From the NCBI GenBank assembly GCA_028717465.1, contig JAQUNS010000031.1, positions 1-6,782 on the forward strand: a stretch of DNA of 6,782 bases. Direction: 5' to 3'. Every line of letters begins with the position of its first letter. The stretch's first letter is position 1. The DNA comes from Candidatus Omnitrophota bacterium (lineage in GTDB: Bacteria; Omnitrophota; Gorgyraeia; Kaelpiales; Kaelpiaceae). The notes under the pieces are model-generated. The model was not told the origin of the DNA, did no database searches, and saw only the letters and a list, made by a program, of their open reading frames with translations. Positions 5,275-6,782 of this stretch are shown one piece after another. The translations under genes were made by a program, and so were the position numbers.

Positions 5275-5371
5275 GAACAGCAAGCGTTTTGGGACTTTTG
5301 AGGGCGTATTTACTCCGACAATACTGAGTGCTGTTAGATCCTTTTTATTAACTTATGTATGTTGTGTTTAG
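5273..5371 (+). pseudogene. truncated N-terminus of an SLC12/APC-like transporter
   Basis: ATG at 5273 opens a 32-codon frame whose residues 4-19 read KRFGTFEGVFTPTILS. That closely resembles the conserved start (FGTFGGVFTP then ILTILGV) of prokaryotic amino-acid permease / cation-chloride cotransporter proteins. From residue 20 the expected first membrane helix (GVILYLR-like) is missing. Unrelated AVRSFLLTYVCCV leads to TAG at 5369-5371. Neither other frame resumes the family sequence. There is no ribosome site before the ATG. It is best read as the stump of a transporter gene cut at about 5330 by a rearrangement. Recognition is by eye from a short motif. Confidence 0.5.
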
Positions 5372-5431
5372 CTGTAATCATGTATTACTTTGTTATTTTT
5401 TTTCGATTACAGCAGTAAGCAGCTAAAACAA

Positions 5432-6136
5432 ATGGATGAAGCTATAGAGGTAATACTTCCTGTTTATAATGAACAAGAGCTATTAAGGTTTAATGTTTTA
5501 AAATTGAGGGATTTTTTAATCCTGCACGATTTTGATTTTTTAATAAGCATAGTAGATAATGGTTCTCTTGATGATACATTTAATATTGCTCAAAATTTAG
5601 CAGCGGGTTTTTCCGGCATTCGCTCTGTCAAATTAAAAACAAAGGGCAGAGGGGGTGCATTAAGATATAGAATAGAAAAGTCTGATTGCTCTATCGTTGC
5701 CTATATGGATGTGGATCTATCTGCAGATCTCAATTATTTTCTAGTTATGTATAATAATATTAGAGCAGGGAATGATATTGCTATTGGTTCCAGGCTGATC
5801 GATCCTTCCTTGGTAACCCGTTCTTGTTTCAGAAGTTTTCTTTCCAGAAATTACAGCATATTAGTTAAAAATATGTTAAGGCTCCCATTTTTTGATTACC
5901 AGTGTGGTTTTAAAATGTTTAGGCGCCGAGCTGTTTTAGATGTATTGCCTTTTGTTGAGAACAACAATTGGTTCTTCGATACAGAGTTATTGTTTTATGC
6001 TTATAGGCGAAAGCTAAAGATAAAAGAGTTAGCCATTGCATGGGATGCAGGGCAAAAAACCAAGGTCAAAATATTTCGAACCATAATTGAAGATATCAGA
6101 GGAATTGTAAGATTGAAATTAAATGATAAATTTTAA
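5432..6136 (+). CDS. GT2 family glycosyltransferase, polyprenyl-phosphate sugar synthase type
   Basis: This is a 234-residue cytosolic GT-A fold enzyme. It starts MDEAIEVILPVYNEQELL, the usual first strand of the family. The ATG at 5432 is preferred over an earlier TTG at 5390, although neither has a good ribosome site. VDNGSLDDT (41-49) and MDVDLSAD (92-99, DxD = D93/D95) bind the nucleotide sugar and metal. GSR (119-121), DYQCGFKMF (155-163) and WFFDTELLFYA (180-190) match the dolichyl/undecaprenyl-phosphate mannose or glucose synthase group (DPM1/ALG5/GtrB-like). There are no membrane helices, so it would work at the inner face with a membrane partner. The next ORF overlaps its end by 14 nt and is such a membrane protein. 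GC is about 31% over 5461-5760, clearly below the upstream operon. Acceptor and sugar are unknown. Confidence 0.88.
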   Translation: MDEAIEVILPVYNEQELLRFNVLKLRDFLILHDFDFLISIVDNGSLDDTFNIAQNLAAGFSGIRSVKLKTKGRGGALRYRIEKSDCSIVAYMDVDLSADLNYFLVMYNNIRAGNDIAIGSRLIDPSLVTRSCFRSFLSRNYSILVKNMLRLPFFDYQCGFKMFRRRAVLDVLPFVENNNWFFDTELLFYAYRRKLKIKELAIAWDAGQKTKVKIFRTIIEDIRGIVRLKLNDKF

Positions 6137-6782
6137 AAAAATACTGCTTCTAAACATACTCCTGATTATAACACTTCTGGTGTTTATAAATTCAAATAAT
6201 TTCTTGATTACATTTGTTAAGCTATTCTATGTTTTTTTATTGCCCGGGGGAGCGCTGCTCTGTTTTACCAAAAAAGACAAAGAATCATTACCGGAATTTA
6301 TTTTTAAATCTTTCTTGGTTAATTTAATCTGCTTAGTTGTTTTTACGGTTTTGGTAAAATATTTCTGGGCCCCTTTAACAATAAGCAAGCTCTATGCAGT
6401 GAATATTATTCTCTCTTTAGTGCTCATAGTCTTTCTTCCGGTTGGTCGGTTAAATAGTATACGTATAACAAGGTCAGGGATAAAGTCGATTGCTATCAGC
6501 ACCTTTTTTTTGATCTTATCTATGGTTTTATTTAAGAGTTATTTATTCTCTTCTTTGGAAAATATGGGTTCTTTATTTTATCGTAACGAAGATTATTCTT
6601 TTCAAAAGAATAAAATTCGTTCGGATTATTATTCGTTTGGAGATGTCTGGGATATAAAAGACAGAATATATCATCTTAATGCCAAAGAGGTGGGGAGGAT
6701 TTATTTTTCTACTTTAAGTGATCAGAATGGTTTTATTGATGTTTCTTTGGCGATAAAAGGCAAGGTCGGCAGCAGTGTATCT
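6123..6782 (+). CDS. multi-spanning membrane protein, polysaccharide-module type (partial, runs off window)
   Basis: The frame opens with ATG at 6123, inside the last codons of the glycosyltransferase gene (14-nt overlap), and stays open for 220 codons to the window end. It begins MINFKKILLLNILLII. Hydrophobic segments lie near residues 6-22, 28-48, 62-79, 91-106 and 121-138. Segment 2 contains LFYVFLLPGGALL, a FLPG-type motif seen in several envelope-polysaccharide membrane proteins. From about residue 140 the chain becomes polar (EDYSFQKNKIRSDYY and onwards), suggesting an extracytoplasmic domain after the fifth helix. No family can be named with confidence. The overlap with the GT2 gene implies coupled translation and a joint role in making or transferring a lipid-linked sugar. 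It has low GC like its neighbour. Confidence 0.75.
   Translation, partial: MINFKKILLLNILLIITLLVFINSNNFLITFVKLFYVFLLPGGALLCFTKKDKESLPEFIFKSFLVNLICLVVFTVLVKYFWAPLTISKLYAVNIILSLVLIVFLPVGRLNSIRITRSGIKSIAISTFFLILSMVLFKSYLFSSLENMGSLFYRNEDYSFQKNKIRSDYYSFGDVWDIKDRIYHLNAKEVGRIYFSTLSDQNGFIDVSLAIKGKVGSSVS

Noticed and set aside
5390..5431. TTG at 5390 as the start of the glycosyltransferase
   Set aside because: It has no ribosome site, and the extra 14 residues precede the standard first strand of the GT2 fold. The ATG at 5432 gives the usual N-terminus.

Overview
The window is about 6.8 kb of bacterial DNA, and every supported gene reads on the + strand. Shine-Dalgarno sites, a sigma-70-type promoter that matches consensus exactly, and an intrinsic terminator all point to a bacterium. 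The mix resembles genomes of uncultured anaerobes such as Omnitrophota and related lineages: a cobalamin-type radical SAM protein, a DUF134 regulator, a PF03773 permease with a small CxxC thioredoxin, and a secreted LRR protein. That placement is only a weak inference, because there is no rRNA or marker gene here.

Region 1 (1-1028) begins with the probable tail of an upstream gene and a strong rho-independent terminator. A promoter follows, then a secreted leucine-rich-repeat protein whose C-terminal half is beta-rich and FecR-like. Region 2 (1029-2788) is a gap of about 180 nt with small palindromes, a possible nine-codon leader ORF, and a large B12-binding-type radical SAM protein whose GTG start overlaps the leader stop.

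Region 3 (2821-5144) is the functional core, a compact arsenic/metalloid-type operon. A perfect TTGACA-N16-TATAAT promoter is overlapped by a 7-2-7 palindrome. It drives a cysteine-rich DUF134 (UPF0251) regulator, a PF03773 (ArsP-type) permease, a 77-residue CPKC thioredoxin and a thioredoxin-dependent ArsC arsenate reductase. The likely logic is that ArsC reduces arsenate, the small thioredoxin may recycle ArsC or act on the permease, the permease exports the product, and DUF134 takes the regulatory place usually held by ArsR. No ArsB or Acr3 exporter and no ArsR is visible in the window.

Region 4 (5145-5431) is a junction. It holds a weak AU-rich hairpin, an imperfect hairpin, and the first 19 or so residues of an SLC12/APC-like cation-chloride or amino-acid transporter that stops abruptly. 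GC falls from about 45% to about 27% at the point where the similarity ends. Region 5 (5432-6782) is AT-rich and encodes a GT2 polyprenyl-phosphate-type glycosyltransferase. It overlaps the start of a multi-spanning membrane protein that runs off the window, which looks like the start of a surface-polysaccharide or glycolipid module.
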